Shown here piece after piece: positions 22,473-34,006 of a DNA stretch of 64,000 bases. Each line of letters starts with the position of its first letter. Position 1 is the stretch's first letter. A program made the translations under genes and the position numbers. This stretch comes from Coriolopsis trogii (Eukaryota > Basidiomycota > Agaricomycetes > Polyporales > Polyporaceae), in assembly GCA_020543525.1 (NCBI GenBank), contig JAHYIO010000037.1, forward strand, positions 496,001 to 560,000, written 5' to 3'. The notes below the pieces were generated by a model, which was not told the DNA's origin, made no database searches, and worked only from the letters and a program-made list of their open reading frames with translations.

Positions 22473-24341
22473 TCAATCCTTCGCGGCGGCGGCGGCAGCA
22501 GCCATTCCGGACGCAGAGGCGACCTCGCGCTTCAAGGGGGTACCGCCCAGGGTGCGCGCAAGTCGCGACAGCGCATCCACCGTGATGACAGGACGGCTGG
22601 CATGCACCGTGCGCGAGTGCGCGGTAGACGTACCCGGGCCGGTCGGCGGGGAAGAATGGGTACGAGCATGGTTGACGCGGTCCCTGCGCGAGATGCGCTC
22701 GTCTGGGTGCCCGTCAGGGAATCCACCCCGCGTCGGACTGAGCGGCCCGCGAATGGCACCCGGACGTCCGATAGTGTGTGCGCGACCATGACTTGGCTGG
22801 AAGGAAGGGACTGACGGGGTCGAGTGCGTGGTTATATGACTAGGAGCGGACTGGGTTGAGGCATGCATAGAGGCAGCGACACCTTGGGGTTCTAGATCTG
22901 TGGCAGACTCTTCAGTCGGTTGCTCCTCCGCTGCCACGCCGTCCACTTGGATAACATGCATAGAATCAGATAGGCCACTCTTGAGCGGCGCTTCAACTTC
23001 CGCAGTAGGCTCTGGTGCGTGTACCGGAGGAACTGGCTTTCGTGGGACACGCTTGGTGAGAGCGTCAATCGCGTCCACAGGCTTCGCAGGCAGGGAGGGA
23101 TGGAGCGGGACGTTTGCTTGCTTGCCTGGAGACTTCTTTCCGGCAGCGTCCTTGTCAGCCGCGGGGGTTGCTGCTGGTCCTGTGGCATTGGGCTGCTTCG
23201 TGCTGGCGTCGCTCTGCTTCCTGTGCTTGGGCGCGGAAGGCTGGGACCGCTCGACAGATGGCTTTCCTTTGGCCTGGGCAGTTGTTGCATTAGATCGAGA
23301 TGCGGCCAGGCCTTTACGCGGAGTGTTGTCTCCAGTACTGTCCTCAACCGCGACAGCGGGCATTGGAGAGGCGGTCACCTCAGGACTTTCGGCCGGAGGG
23401 GGGACTGGAACGGTGAAGGGAGAGCCCAGCTCGATGCTCGGCAGTGGCTTCAGCGCGTCGGCCAGTATAGGAGAAATCAGATCAGGTTGACCAGCAGAAG
23501 TATTACTTGTACTTGGATCCGCAACACTGCTTGTGCTCTTGTCCGTGACGCTCTTCACTCCCCAATCGTCTAGATCGGGCAGGCTATCGTCGTCCTCACC
23601 CGCCCAGTCAATGTGACTCCCAGGGGTGTTGGGCCTATCCATCGCGACAGCCCGGACGCGTTCCACTAGGGCATCGATGTCATGTTTGATGTCGAACGAG
23701 GGTGTCTCCGGAGGATTCGTTGCAAGGTGAGGGGGGAGGTCTTTCGTGATTACGGGAGACTTTTCCGCGCGAAGATAGCTCGTGCTAGACTCGGTAGATG
23801 GTGACTTCTTTGATGATGAGATGGACGGAGGGCCTTTGTTTGTTGAGCGTTTGCGGCGAGACCGGTTGGGGGTGGTAGCAGATATAGGGGAATTGGAAGC
23901 AGCTGCAGCAGGCGGCTCTATAACAATGGGCGGAAGCTTGCGAGGAGGTTTCGCCTCTGAAAGCTTTCTAGCCGTCGGTTTAGTGTCTTTCATTCGATTA
24001 TTGTTCGGAAGTTTGAACGGCGCAGATGCAGACACATCGTTTGCTGGACCACCTGTGGCAGCGGACGAGAGCGTACTTGGGAGGGACTCTTTGGTCTGTA
24101 TTCCGTTCGGCCTCGGAGCTTTGTCGTCTGAGCGAGATGGAATGGGCCCGTTGGCTCTGCCACCGCCGCGACCAGCGCGACCACCTCTTCCGCCACCCCT
24201 CCCTGGCCGTCCTCTGCCACCTCCGCGGAAGGCGGATCCTGCCTCGCCGCTTCGACCCCACTGCTTGTTAGGAGGCTGGCCGGCCCACATGGAGGCACCG
24301 ACTCCTCCAGATGGCGTTGAGGGCGAGGCAGCGGAAGCCAT
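22473..24341 (-). CDS. RGG/GAR-rich intrinsically disordered protein (622 residues)
   Basis: A single-exon frame, unusual here, from ATG 24341 to a stop at 22473. Residues about 30-70 are an RGG-type tract (GGGRGRPGRGGGRGGRAG), known in other proteins to bind RNA and be arginine-methylated. Around 215-265 a helical segment (FDIKHDIDALVERVRAVAM) is followed by an acidic aromatic motif WAGEDDDSLPDLDDWGV. The rest is Ser/Pro/Ala/Thr-rich and disordered, with a Ser/His-rich stretch and a Lys-Asp end after an alanine run. No folded catalytic domain is seen. I recognise no named gene; a ribosome- or mRNA-associated role is an inference from composition only. It is divergent from the SmG gene, about 400 bases apart. 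Confidence 0.75.
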   Translation of the reverse strand: MASAASPSTPSGGVGASMWAGQPPNKQWGRSGEAGSAFRGGGRGRPGRGGGRGGRAGRGGGRANGPIPSRSDDKAPRPNGIQTKESLPSTLSSAATGGPANDVSASAPFKLPNNNRMKDTKPTARKLSEAKPPRKLPPIVIEPPAAAASNSPISATTPNRSRRKRSTNKGPPSISSSKKSPSTESSTSYLRAEKSPVITKDLPPHLATNPPETPSFDIKHDIDALVERVRAVAMDRPNTPGSHIDWAGEDDDSLPDLDDWGVKSVTDKSTSSVADPSTSNTSAGQPDLISPILADALKPLPSIELGSPFTVPVPPPAESPEVTASPMPAVAVEDSTGDNTPRKGLAASRSNATTAQAKGKPSVERSQPSAPKHRKQSDASTKQPNATGPAATPAADKDAAGKKSPGKQANVPLHPSLPAKPVDAIDALTKRVPRKPVPPVHAPEPTAEVEAPLKSGLSDSMHVIQVDGVAAEEQPTEESATDLEPQGVAASMHASTQSAPSHITTHSTPSVPSFQPSHGRAHTIGRPGAIRGPLSPTRGGFPDGHPDERISRRDRVNHARTHSSPPTGPGTSTAHSRTVHASRPVITVDALSRLARTLGGTPLKREVASASGMAAAAAAAKD

Positions 24342-24738
24342 ACGAATAAAGCACTAGACTGTGATAAATCGGATGACCTGTGGACATGTCAAGCATCGTC
24401 TCAGAAAGACAGTTGGAAGTGACAGAATTCGACCCACAGAAAGAGTTGGATGGCTTGCTACACGATTTGGAAGATTGGAATGAGATATGAACAGTCGTAA
24501 AAATTCGTGTCGAAAGTTAAGCAAGATATACAGCAACGTGAGGGTGAGGGTTAGGAGAGCAAGGCGGTAGCGTGTTGACCTGGAGGGTCCTGGCCAAGCG
24601 GGTTCAGGCGAGGGCCTGTCTCATGCCATTGCCAGATCCGGACGCACTCCCACGTGGCTCGTGTTTGTCTCGCGATTTGCACGTTCTCCAGCCGCGCGCT
24701 GCTCGACTCGCGCACGTCTCTCTCCTCCGTTCGCCACC
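24342..24738. promoter_or_regulatory. Divergent promoter region, RGG protein and SmG
   Basis: About 400 bases between divergent starts. Contains pyrimidine-rich tracts just before the SmG ATG and a short gagggtgagggttagg run near 24540. No clear TATA box was seen. Confidence 0.45.
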
Positions 24739-25096
24739 ATGTCCAAGGCATCGCAACCCGAACTCAAAAAGGTACGTCTGTCCTGTTGCTACGCGCCCAT
24801 TGCCCCGCTGATCTGGTGTGCATCATTGCCCATAGTTCATGGACAAGAAACTCTTCGTCCATTTGCAAGGCGGTCGTAAAGTCAGCGGAACGTTGCGAGG
24901 ATATGACCTCTTTTTGAATCTCGTCATCGACGATGCCTTGGAGGAGACGAATCCCGCGCAGAAGCACCCCATCGGTACTGTGGTGAGTAGCCATATGGTC
25001 GCATAGACATCAATCCCTTGTTTATACCCGTCGTCCGAGCAGGTCATCCGCGGCAACAGCGTCACATCCATGGAAACATTAGAGGCGATCCGGTGA
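24739..25096 (+). CDS. Small nuclear ribonucleoprotein G (SmG)
   Basis: Exons 24739-24771, 24836-24982 and 25043-25096 encode 77 residues, the normal length for SmG. SmG is one of seven proteins of the Sm ring that assembles on the U-rich site of spliceosomal snRNAs. The Sm1 motif is seen in KLFVHLQGGRKVSGTLRGYD and the following FLNLVIDDALEE, the Sm2 motif in VVIRGNSV, and the C-terminus is short as usual. The ATG is preceded by CGCCACC, a good initiation context. Confidence 0.95.
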
Positions 25097-26999
25097 CCCG
25101 TCCTTTTGTACGTAGGGGATCGGCTGCTTTGTATCATATCTGTACCGCTACTACGAACTCGTCTGTTCTCACCGATAATAAAAGCAGTGAGTCTGGCACA
25201 TGTATCGCACTGCTGTGTGTTGTTATAACATAACCGAGTAAATCGCACATCCACACAACACATCAAGCTATTCTCTGCCCATGTTATCTTTACTTGGTAT
25301 GAACAATGCACAAGCGAATATTAGGGATTAGGAATTAGGGAGGTGCTGTATAAGCTAATTATCGTGCCTTAGGGTTAGGGTTAGAAGCCCTCATAAGCCA
25401 AAAAGTGGCCTGCCCAGCCCGAGGGCCGAAGCAGGACAGGGAAATATTGGGACGGTGCATGAGCCGAAGCCCATACAAACCGCGGGCGCCCCCTGAGGAC
25501 AAGGTCGCCGTGCTATGAGAGGCCCCCACGGCCCACAACCCCAGGTACGTGAAGGGAGCTGTGCCATCAAGGTAAGTATGAGTTGTTACAATGTCTCGCT
25601 CGATTTCTTATAGTCATCGGGACGCGCACGGACCACTTCTTTATTTGCTCTCATTTGTCTTGGCAGGTGTTCTGGGCGGCGGCGGCGTTACGTTCAACCA
25701 TCTAAAATGAAAGGCTCTGTGTCGGCGAGATGATGTCATTGTATACTGAACGTCAGCCCCAATCTAGGCAACACTCGCAGCTTTGGTTCAAATTCTCGTA
25801 ATAGCATTCAGATTGATCGGAATCTGACATGGTAGACATTCATACTCACGAAAGACAAGCCGCAGGACTTAGGCATTCATGGAATACATTATGCCGCGCT
25901 ATATTGGGCATCTCGGGACAGTGGCGTGTCGCGACGTATTGACCAAGTGACGAACAGAAAGGGGGGAGGGGGGGCTTACTACCAACTGACTTGGCAATCT
26001 CACAACGCCGGACGTTTACAGCACGCTAACTTGAACGACCCCTCATCCCTAACTACGTCCCCGACGTTATCCAGCAACACCGTATTGTTGATATTGAGCG
26101 AATAGGATTAGACACGTCGTGCAAAACTGAATTAGCTCCGACTTTGCGATGAAGGACCGGCGACAAGGACCTGGACGAAGTTTCAAGTCGACCCCCACTG
26201 TCCACTGTCCACGTACAGTAGCACGGGGCTCGTGGTATGGCTGGCTATCGGGAACACATGCCTTCATGCATTTATTGCTCTTCAATCACAGCATGGGCAA
26301 CAGAGACCGGTCAGAGGCTGCCAGCGATGACGGGATTCATCCTCACGCCCCCGTGCCCACATCCCTCCCACGCAACTATTGCACCATCTGTCAGGATAAT
26401 CACATCGTTCCGACGACATCATCATGGCACGCGTGTGTCTGCGTGTGTGCGGCGTAAATACTATTCCAAATACTCACTGCGATATCTCGGGGTGACAGTG
26501 GGCACGGGAACATCGTCAGAGTCGACGCTGTTCTCATCCCTAATACTATCGTTGATGTTAACGTTTGCGTACGTCACGAGTGCTTCTCGCGTCGCGTGTC
26601 TCCATGCTTGGGTGATTACAAGAGTACATGTCCACTTGAGTGGTTGATCGCGGGAAAAATCGACGCTGAGCAACGTACTCACCTGGGTGACGTCCTCCCT
26701 ACGCCATTCCGTGCTTGATATCGCCATCGAAAGCGTGATGGGGTTACGCTACGCCCGAAACTCCCACTGGTGCAGCTATCTTTGCATGTCTGCAGATTAG
26801 TTCGCTGGACATCTAGTACGGGCCCGTCTTGGCGGAGCCATACATTTTGTGCTAGCGCTCCTCCACAAGGACCTTCAGGAGCAAAAAAACATATATGGGC
26901 CTCCTTCATATGCAACAGAGTGTCCTCGCTGTGCATCTGCTCCAACATTATCAGAGTCATCAACTCTTTGATACCCTTCATCACAAAGCCCACACCCAC
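25097..26999. other. Long intergenic region (1.9 kb), no convincing gene
   Basis: The largest gap in the window. Only short frames. It contains a short telomere-like repeat at 25369-25384, a GC-rich, hairpin-capable stretch at about 25385-25560, and a GGTTCAAATTC run near 25785 that looks like a tRNA B box but has no matching tRNA body. A minus frame at 26461-26727 is noted among the rejected items. Confidence 0.5.
25369..25384 (+). repeat. Short interstitial telomere-type repeat
   Basis: Two and two-thirds copies of TTAGGG in a row, the telomere unit of many fungi, with further single TTAGGG units at 25321-25326 and 25336-25340 (partial). Too short to mark a former chromosome end with confidence. 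Confidence 0.55.
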
Positions 27000-28086
27000 A
27001 TGCAACTCACCTCCTCGCCGACACCGGGACCCAGCCCGGACGTCGTCGCATTCCTGGCGCCGAATGTCCCTGCTGTACCTGCAGGGTCCGCCCAACCTAA
27101 CGTCAGTACTGTCAATGTTGGATGCTTGAGCAGCCTCCCCAGCAATGTCCAGATGCATGTCGTGAGTATTCGTATTCATTACGTGCACACTCGATGTCAC
27201 CTTCTCTAATGATCCCACGCAGGACTGGGATAGGCGCATCACCGCTATCACATACTCCTACAGCCACGGACAGGCGGTGTCAGCTCCAGTGTCCCAGTGA
27301 GTATATTGCGCACCTGTGGTCTTGTTCCATAAGGCGTTCCTGACAGCCTCCAGGTCTGCGCCTAACACCAGGACCAACAGTACTGGTACGGACACCGTGT
27401 TCGACGACGGTCTGTCGTCGGAGCATACCTCCCAGTCTCCGCATCGTGGTACTCGAGCACTGCGAGCCGAGGGTAAAGCATTGCCGTTCATTCAGCTTCC
27501 ACGCTCCCCAGCTTTGGGCAACCCTCATCGCAATGAGGACCGACCAGTTGTCCCATTGACCAATCCATCGGGCGAGGACATAGCGGCCCCGGCAATGAGA
27601 CCTGAGGGAAGGCCCAACCAGTGAGTCGCACATCGTCATTATGACCCGCCAACGCTCACCTCACTATCCGGCAGAGTGTGTATATTCCCCGAGCGTCGCA
27701 AACACAAGATCTACGGCACTGACCCGGAGAAGTACACCGTCTGGTACACGAGCCGCTCCCAGAAGCCGCTCAAAAGCCCGCCCCAAGGCCTCATGCCCAA
27801 GAACGCGTTCCTGTACGTGCACTCGCACGACGGCGGCGTCCAACTCTGGGTGTACTTGAAGTGCATACCGCGGCAGGGCTCAGACTTGGAGGACACGACC
27901 GTTGCGCCGCACTGGGAACGAATCCAAACGGGGTACGAGCATCCCGGAAAGAAGATGGACTCCTACGTGGTGCATCTGCTCGACAACGGGGAGCCGCGGT
28001 GGGTGAAGTTGGAGACGGCGCTGGGGTACGCTGCGAGGAAGAACGCGCGGGTCCGTGCGAGGAAGGCATACCATCTTAGCGACTGA
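27000..28086 (+). CDS. Hypothetical protein (304 residues)
   Basis: Exons 27000-27161, 27223-27296, 27354-27620 and 27675-28086 join in phase with standard donors. The N-terminal two thirds is Pro/Ser/Thr-rich and likely disordered (for example SAPNTRTNSTGTDTVFDDG and a polar stretch with basic patches). The C-terminal 137 residues look folded: KYTVWYTSRSQKPLKSPPQ, then NAFLYVHSHDGG followed by QLWVYLKC, HWERIQTGYEHPGKK, and a basic end ARKNARVRARKAYHL. The exact start is uncertain because no homologue is recognised; upstream in-frame ATGs exist. No signal peptide or membrane segment. Function unknown. Confidence 0.6.
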
Positions 28087-29186
28087 ATGTACGGGTGATG
28101 CTAGCTGCTCGCCGGCGGCCCTGTTCTCATGGGCAAATGCATCATAGAACGCGGTCTCACTTTGTGTTGGCACGAATACCGGATCAGTATTGTCCAAGAC
28201 CGGGCGAAGGTGAGAGAATTACGGCCAATTGCCGTCGAATCTTCGTTTGCTCGTACAGTGTCGTACTGAGACATGGAATGGCGACTCGCATCATTATGCA
28301 GACTCTATGAGAGCACTGAGCCTCCGCTAGCAACGACCGGAGAGTCAGCAAGGTCAACCTCACGAGCAGCAATGAAGATAAAACACACCATTGATATCTC
28401 AAGTTGTACCTTGATCGTCGATTCATACTCTCCTCGGTTCTCCACTCATCGACTGCTAGTGGATTTGAAAAGACAGAGCGTAAACTGTGTCTGTTCGATT
28501 GACGAGGGTCGGAGATGGTGGTCCATATCAGAGAGCAGCGTCGGAGGCTGGGCGCTGAGCGAAGTGCAACAAGCGAATGTCGTCCAGTATGACGTCATGA
28601 ACATCTTGCACTCATTTCACTATACAAGTTGTGTTTAGACACTCCTGAGGCTGATTTACCCTACCTTCCGTTCTTGCACCCTGCGATCATAGTAGGAGGA
28701 ACAGATTCAGCATGACAGAGGTACTACCACGCAAATTCACGACCATTCTGTCCAAATGCTTTGGTATCAGCGTTCACATTGATATTTGAGTCTGGTCCGA
28801 GGCAGTACTTCGATAACTGCCAGAGGAAAGGGCAAAGTCCGACCGAGACTAGCTTATAAGCCAATGTGCAGGTCCGAATCGCGTGTTGAGCCAGAGTCCG
28901 TATATGCGCATGCCTCTGTACAGCTCACTGCCCAGATGACAAACGAGAGTGGAACAGTGCGTGGAAGCGAGAGCGAAAACGAAAGCGATGTTGGTGTAGT
29001 GTGGGTGTATAGGGATACAAGACAATGCGCATGATTCAATGATTGCGCGTAGGGGCATTACGACGAAATGTGAAAGATACGTATCTAAGATATGTAATAT
29101 AAGTGCATCGTAGCATTGTTCGAAGTCCATTAGCGAGTAAGTCGGAGAAACGTGTCCGTGCGTATGAAGTGCCATGGGCCCATAAT
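28087..29186. other. Convergent intergenic region, no gene seen
   Basis: About 1.1 kb between two 3' ends. Frames on both strands are short and unlike known proteins. Confidence 0.5.
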
Positions 29187-31678
29187 CTATTGGACTCTGT
29201 AGAACACGGCCATGCCGGCCAAAAGAGCGAGGATCGCAACGATACCCGGCGCGGCCATAGCCAGGGCGCCGTTACCAGATCCGTAACTCGTGCCGCCGCG
29301 GTGTATGCGGTTCGCCCCGTTCTCACCATTAGACGTAGCGAGCACGGCCGGATCGATGGACACGGTGTTCTTCGTCTTCGTCACGTACGACGTCGAGAAC
29401 GTCTCGATCTCGACACCGGAGGCGGCCTGCTGAGCAGCGTCCGAGAAGAAGACGAGAGCAGCACCAGGTGCGGGGACCTTGATCTGGCACGCATTCGCCG
29501 CTTGGTCGCATTGTACAGTCTGGACAGACTCCTCGCCCCTGAAACGACCATCCGACTGGAAGCGGCCGCCGAGTGTCTGTCCACATCGTCAGCACAGAAT
29601 GGTCAAGCATTCCCGAATGTTGCCACGCTCACCTGCCCAGCCCAAGTGATGTTGTCCTTCTCCGAAACCGAGTCGGCACGAAGGTACTTCACCTTAACCG
29701 ACGCAGGGACGCTGTTAGCTTCGCCAAAGTCCTGACCACCAACGTTGATGGTGGCCGTATAGTCATTCGCGCCGCTCGGATCCGTCATGTAGTTGATGAG
29801 TGCCATCCGGGCAAACTGGCCGTTCTCGTATATCGCGTACGCCGGAGTGAGGTCGTTGCCGTCATTGGGGAACAGGTCCTTGACTTGGGAAGTGTTAGTC
29901 TTCCCGAGCGCTTCCGCGACGAAGATGGCAGAGTAGAAGATCGGGCCCGTTGTCCACTGGTGGAAGGAGGACTCGTTCGTCGGTGCAGCTACAGAAGAGT
30001 TCCAGTCAGCTAGCCATCCCATCACAAATACAGGACACATACCAGTGAAGGGGTTGTAGGAGACGTTTTGACCACCGAAGTGGAACAGTGCAGACGTGAA
30101 GTTGCTGTTCGCCATCTGGAGCGCATAATCCACGCCCCAAAGTGCAGACGTGAACGTGTCACTGATACCCGGGAAACCACCGCAAGAAGCGGTGTTGGTC
30201 TCGAACATCATGAACGGCTTGCCCCAAGTTTGCGCGAGCGCAGCAGTGTTGAGGAAGGGGGCTACGAGGTTGATTCCTGACTTATGGCTGAGATATTGCG
30301 GGAACAGTTCGAGAGGATCCTTGGGTGGATTGTTGGGGTCAGGGTAGACCACAGCGCAGTTATCGCTCGAGTAGCTGTTGACAATCAACATAAGTAACCT
30401 ATCAAATGGAGGTATGAGAGCTTAACTCACTGTTCAACTGCAAGCGCACTGAGGTAGTCACTGTATGCCTCCACGAAGCCTGTATCCCATACTTGTTCAG
30501 CACTCCATCCGGAATTAGAGACACTCGGAGCGATCAGGTTGTTCTTGACGGGAACCTTCTGGTCGGCGGTATAAGCTTGTGTCATCTGGCCGAATTCATT
30601 GAAGAAATCCTGGGGTCCCCAATTCTCGGGACGATGCCCGTGCCTGCGCGATGGTAGAAATTGAGTAGGTATGGAGAGAGGGGAGGTCTCGAACCGACTG
30701 ACCTAGCGTATAGATCGGGTTCGTTAGATGCTTGCAAGCCTATGAGGTTGTCTCCTAGAATTGCCTCGCCAAGCTCCGCCATTTGGAAGCGCCAATTTGT
30801 GTCGTTGAAAGGGATACCTGTGTTTCGGTCAGCCCGACCAGAGGAAATAATCACTCATATACTGACCAAGATACCACTTGATGTTGACAAGACTGGACAC
30901 ATTGGCCAACATGTACAACAACTCAGGCGTGATCGCGATGACTGGAGTCCCAGTCTACCGGAACGAGTAAGCTTCTGAAACGATGACGACGCATGACTGG
31001 GGGACTACGTACAGGGTTGGACGCATCCTCCTTGTTCTTCTCCAAGAACTTGCCGTCCTCCAAGGTGTCAACGAAATACGCGGTATCTTGCGTGTTACCA
31101 CCAACACGGACGTGGACCTCGCCTACTTTGTCGGCGATGATGCTCATGTAGTTCAAAAAGGGAACGTGGAGATTCAATCTGCGCATGGGTCAATCAGATG
31201 TGCCGGACCAAGAATAGCTGGGCGATCCTCGACACTCACGAGCTAGTACCAACTATAATTGGCGCATGCGCAGCAATCAGCAGTCAATCTCCGGGACCCA
31301 CAAGTCATTTGAAGACTCACTGAGCTGGTTAGCCACCGACATTTCAATCGAGAATCCAAAAAACGATCCTTGCTGCTTGATGGAAAGGCCGTTCATGAGC
31401 TGCCCATTCTGCGGGACGCTTATTGTGAACTGGTTCGCGGGTGGCGGGTCGGGGATCGCTGGCGGGAGCATGTACACGGGATTGTAGGCCGCGAGCCCGG
31501 TATATTGAGGAGGTCCCGGGGTCGTCACAAAGGACGTGGTGGAGGGCGTCGGGGCTGCCGACGACGACTGGCCGCCAGGGGCGAGGGTCATTTGGCCAGC
31601 TGGACCATAGATGGTGACTGCCTGGGCAAGGCCAAGGCCTGCAGTGAGCGCAAGGAGTGGGGCGTACATGCTGGGCAT
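29187..31678 (-). CDS. Secreted GH79-family glucuronidase-like enzyme with probable GPI anchor
   Basis: GH79 enzymes release glucuronic acid from glycans such as arabinogalactan proteins. Nine exons are inferred. ATG at 31678 opens a signal peptide (MPSMYAPLLALTAGLGLAQA), then a Pro/Thr/Ser-rich stretch. The barrel shows FLNYMS, VHVRVGGNTQDTA, the acid/base motif ASNEPD and the nucleophile motif FMMFETNTAS, both glutamates present. A beta-sandwich domain follows (NYMTDPSGANDYTATINVG). The C-terminus has a glycine/serine-rich hinge and a hydrophobic tail (ALAMAAPGIVAILALLAGM), as in GPI-anchored fungal proteins. Exon 2 (31240-31252) is only 13 bases. Substrate range is not determinable from sequence. 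Probably acts at the cell wall or outside the cell in carbohydrate breakdown or wall remodelling. Confidence 0.88.
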
Positions 31679-32356
31679 GTCGCTGGAGGACAAGCCTGAG
31701 GAGGACGTGCCCAGAAAGCCGAGCGACGAGACGAGGGCAGAAGCAAGGCGACGGAAGACGCGCGAAGCATTTTGAGGGAGGCCGATGGGGTCTTGGCGAT
31801 GCCTCAGCCGAGAAAATTCGACGTCAAGGGCCTTTCTCTGCTTCGATGACGCACACAAGTCAGAGAGTGCTCTGCTCCGAGTCGGCGTTGTATGGGCCAC
31901 CCCGCTAGCGTGAACCAGCCATCAGAACATGCTATCATCACGACAACACCTATGTCATTGATCAAGACACAGCTCGTGCTACAAGCAGTAAACTCGACAA
32001 GACATGTCTGTCGCAGACTATGGCAAACAACGGTGAAATGGCCCGCTGAGAGCCTCAAACGAGGACAGGACGATCTCCCACAGCAGATAGACCCCGTTTA
32101 GAATGGCCATACAGGCATCTCCAAGGGGCGTAGGGCATATTCCTGCGGTTTTAATGCGGACATCCCACCCGCAACCCCGGCCTTTATATATGCCCCTGCT
32201 AAGCGCTCACGCGCACGGTGCCGATCGACGTGGTAGTCTCGCACGCCTCCGCAAGCGCTCTGGCGTCACCATTTCGCCTGCAGTCCGGACGACCTTGCTG
32301 GTACTTGTGCACACTCAGCCTGCTGGTTTACTGTCTCATCTCAGCACAGCCCAATC
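31679..32356. promoter_or_regulatory. Divergent promoter region, GH79 gene and syntaxin-18 gene
   Basis: About 680 bases between divergent starts. A clear TATA-like run TTTATATATG lies at 32183-32192, about 165 bases before the syntaxin ATG. No gene is seen here; the frame that extends upstream of the GH79 ATG is best read as untranslated. Confidence 0.5.
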
Positions 32357-33799
32357 ATGACCGCCACTTCTAGGACATCAGAATTTCGCGAGTTCATCAG
32401 ACTTAAGCAGGGAGATGCACCAGACGCCAAGCGTCGCAAGCTCTCTCGACCTCCAAAGCGCTCGTCCCCAGAAGCTGAGAGGCAGGACCTCTTGAACAGA
32501 GAGTACATCAAAGAGGCTTATAATGTCGTGAGTGTTCAACATTTGGGACAAACATGCTGCCTGCGTTAAGCTGAAGAGACCGACGTTAGCTCAATCATAT
32601 AACTACACTCACTCGCATGCTCTCGTCCGTCCGGAAGGCGTACTTGAACGTCGACTCCCGGAGCCCGCCACTGTTACGCCCCACCTCTAGAACAATAGAT
32701 TTTGCCGGCGGGGACCAGTCATGGTCAGACATCCGCAACCTCACAAACGAAGAACGGGACCAAATAGACCTGCAAGCCCGCGTCATCCTCTCCCGATGTA
32801 AAGACCGCGTTGCCCAGCTCGAAGAGCTTGAGAAGCGTGAGTCCCGTTCACTTCCCCATCTATCTATGTCGCCAGACTCTACCGAACACACAAGAGCAAC
32901 AAGCGACATACTTATCCACACATCACACATCTAAGTCCATACACGTCCTGACCCCCGACCCACCCCCAGGCCGCGTCGAGCACGCCGCAAGCCAACAGAA
33001 CCCCTTCACGCGCCTCCTCCCCGCGCGGCTGCGCCAAGACGACTCCTCCGCAACGTCCGACTTCGTCGCCGCCCACCACGCCTCCATCACCTGGTTCCTC
33101 AGCCGCCGCCTCACCGACGCCAGCCAGGCACTGCGCGACATGCAGGAGGAGCGCGTGAAGCGGCAGCTGGAGCGGACCCGTACCCTCGGCTCCGGGGCCG
33201 CGCGGGAGGCCGCATTCCTCGGGGCGGGGGCGAGCATGAGCACGAACCTCACGCCACCGTCCCCGGCGGAGTCGTCCGCGAGCGGGAGCTGGCTCGGGGG
33301 CGCATCGAACCTCGCCTCGAGCTTCGCGGCGAGCATCGGCTCCTCCGCCGCCGCGTTCGACCCCTCGAGTTCCGCCACGACCATCCGAGCAGGGGGCGGG
33401 GTCGGAGGGCTGAGCGCGTCGGGGACGATGCGGGACGAGTGGATGTCCGAGACGGAGGAAGAGGACGAGCTGGAGCTGTCGGCGTCGCAGATCCAGCAGT
33501 TCGAGGAGGAGAACGCGAACATACTGCAGAACGTGCAGGACACGCTCGAGTCCGTGAAGCAGGCCGAGGGCCGGCTGATGGAGATCAGCGCGCTCCAGAT
33601 GGAGCTCGTCGCGCACCTCACGAAGCAGACAGAACAGACAGAGCAGCTGTACGAGGACGCAATCGCGACGGCGGCGACGGTCGAGAAGGGGAACGAGCAG
33701 CTCAAAGAAGCGAAGCGCCGCGCGAGGGACGGGCGGAAGTGGATGCTGCTGTTCCTCATTGGAGCCAGCCTGTCCCTCTTGTTCTTGCACTACTACTGA
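32357..33799 (+). CDS. Syntaxin-18 / Ufe1-type ER SNARE
   Basis: Exons 32357-32527, 32590-32836 and 32970-33799 give 415 residues. This Qa-SNARE sits in the ER membrane and receives retrograde Golgi vesicles with the Dsl1 tether. The N-terminus matches the syntaxin-18 N-terminal family (TSEFREFIRLKQGDAPDAKR; then LNHITTLTRMLSSVRKAYL). After a helical stretch (ITWFLSRRLTDASQALRDMQ) comes a Ser/Gly/Ala-rich linker, then the SNARE helix (FEEENANILQNVQDTLESVK and onward) and a C-terminal anchor (KWMLLFLIGASLSLLFLHYY). Base composition of the linker is strongly GC-rich, which creates long antisense frames that are not genes. Confidence 0.92.
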
Positions 33800-34006
33800 G
33801 TACTGAGTGCTGAGTACTCGAGATGATTTTTGCTGTCGTTGCTTTCTGCCATTATGTATGCTCATAGAAACTATTAACGGATTATATGATATCTTGACTA
33901 GATTCACACTCTTAGAGGATCTTCAGGACATGTCTACCAAGCTGTATATCACCATACCCATCAATCATCGTGTATCATATGTTACAGGGGAAGCATCCGG
34001 ACAGCA

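Noticed and set aside
24545..24560. gagggtgagggttagg run near SmG as a telomere-like repeat
   Set aside because: The units are irregular and only one matches TTAGG; probably chance.
25780..25800. GGTTCAAATTC, resembling a tRNA B box
   Set aside because: No A box, anticodon stem or acceptor stem can be built around it.
26461..26727. Minus-strand frame of 88 codons with a possible intron, ending in SEYLE
   Set aside because: No similarity, no clear promoter, and the candidate intron is a multiple of three so the frame gives no independent support.
26679..27251. 190-codon minus-strand frame overlapping the start of the 27000-28086 gene
   Set aside because: The plus strand has a four-exon structure with good splice sites and closing phases; the minus frame shows no domain and looks like a shadow.
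32912..33907. 331-codon and 278-codon antisense frames over the syntaxin-18 gene
   Set aside because: Shadows caused by the very GC-rich Ser/Ala/Gly linker; the sense strand has a complete SNARE protein.
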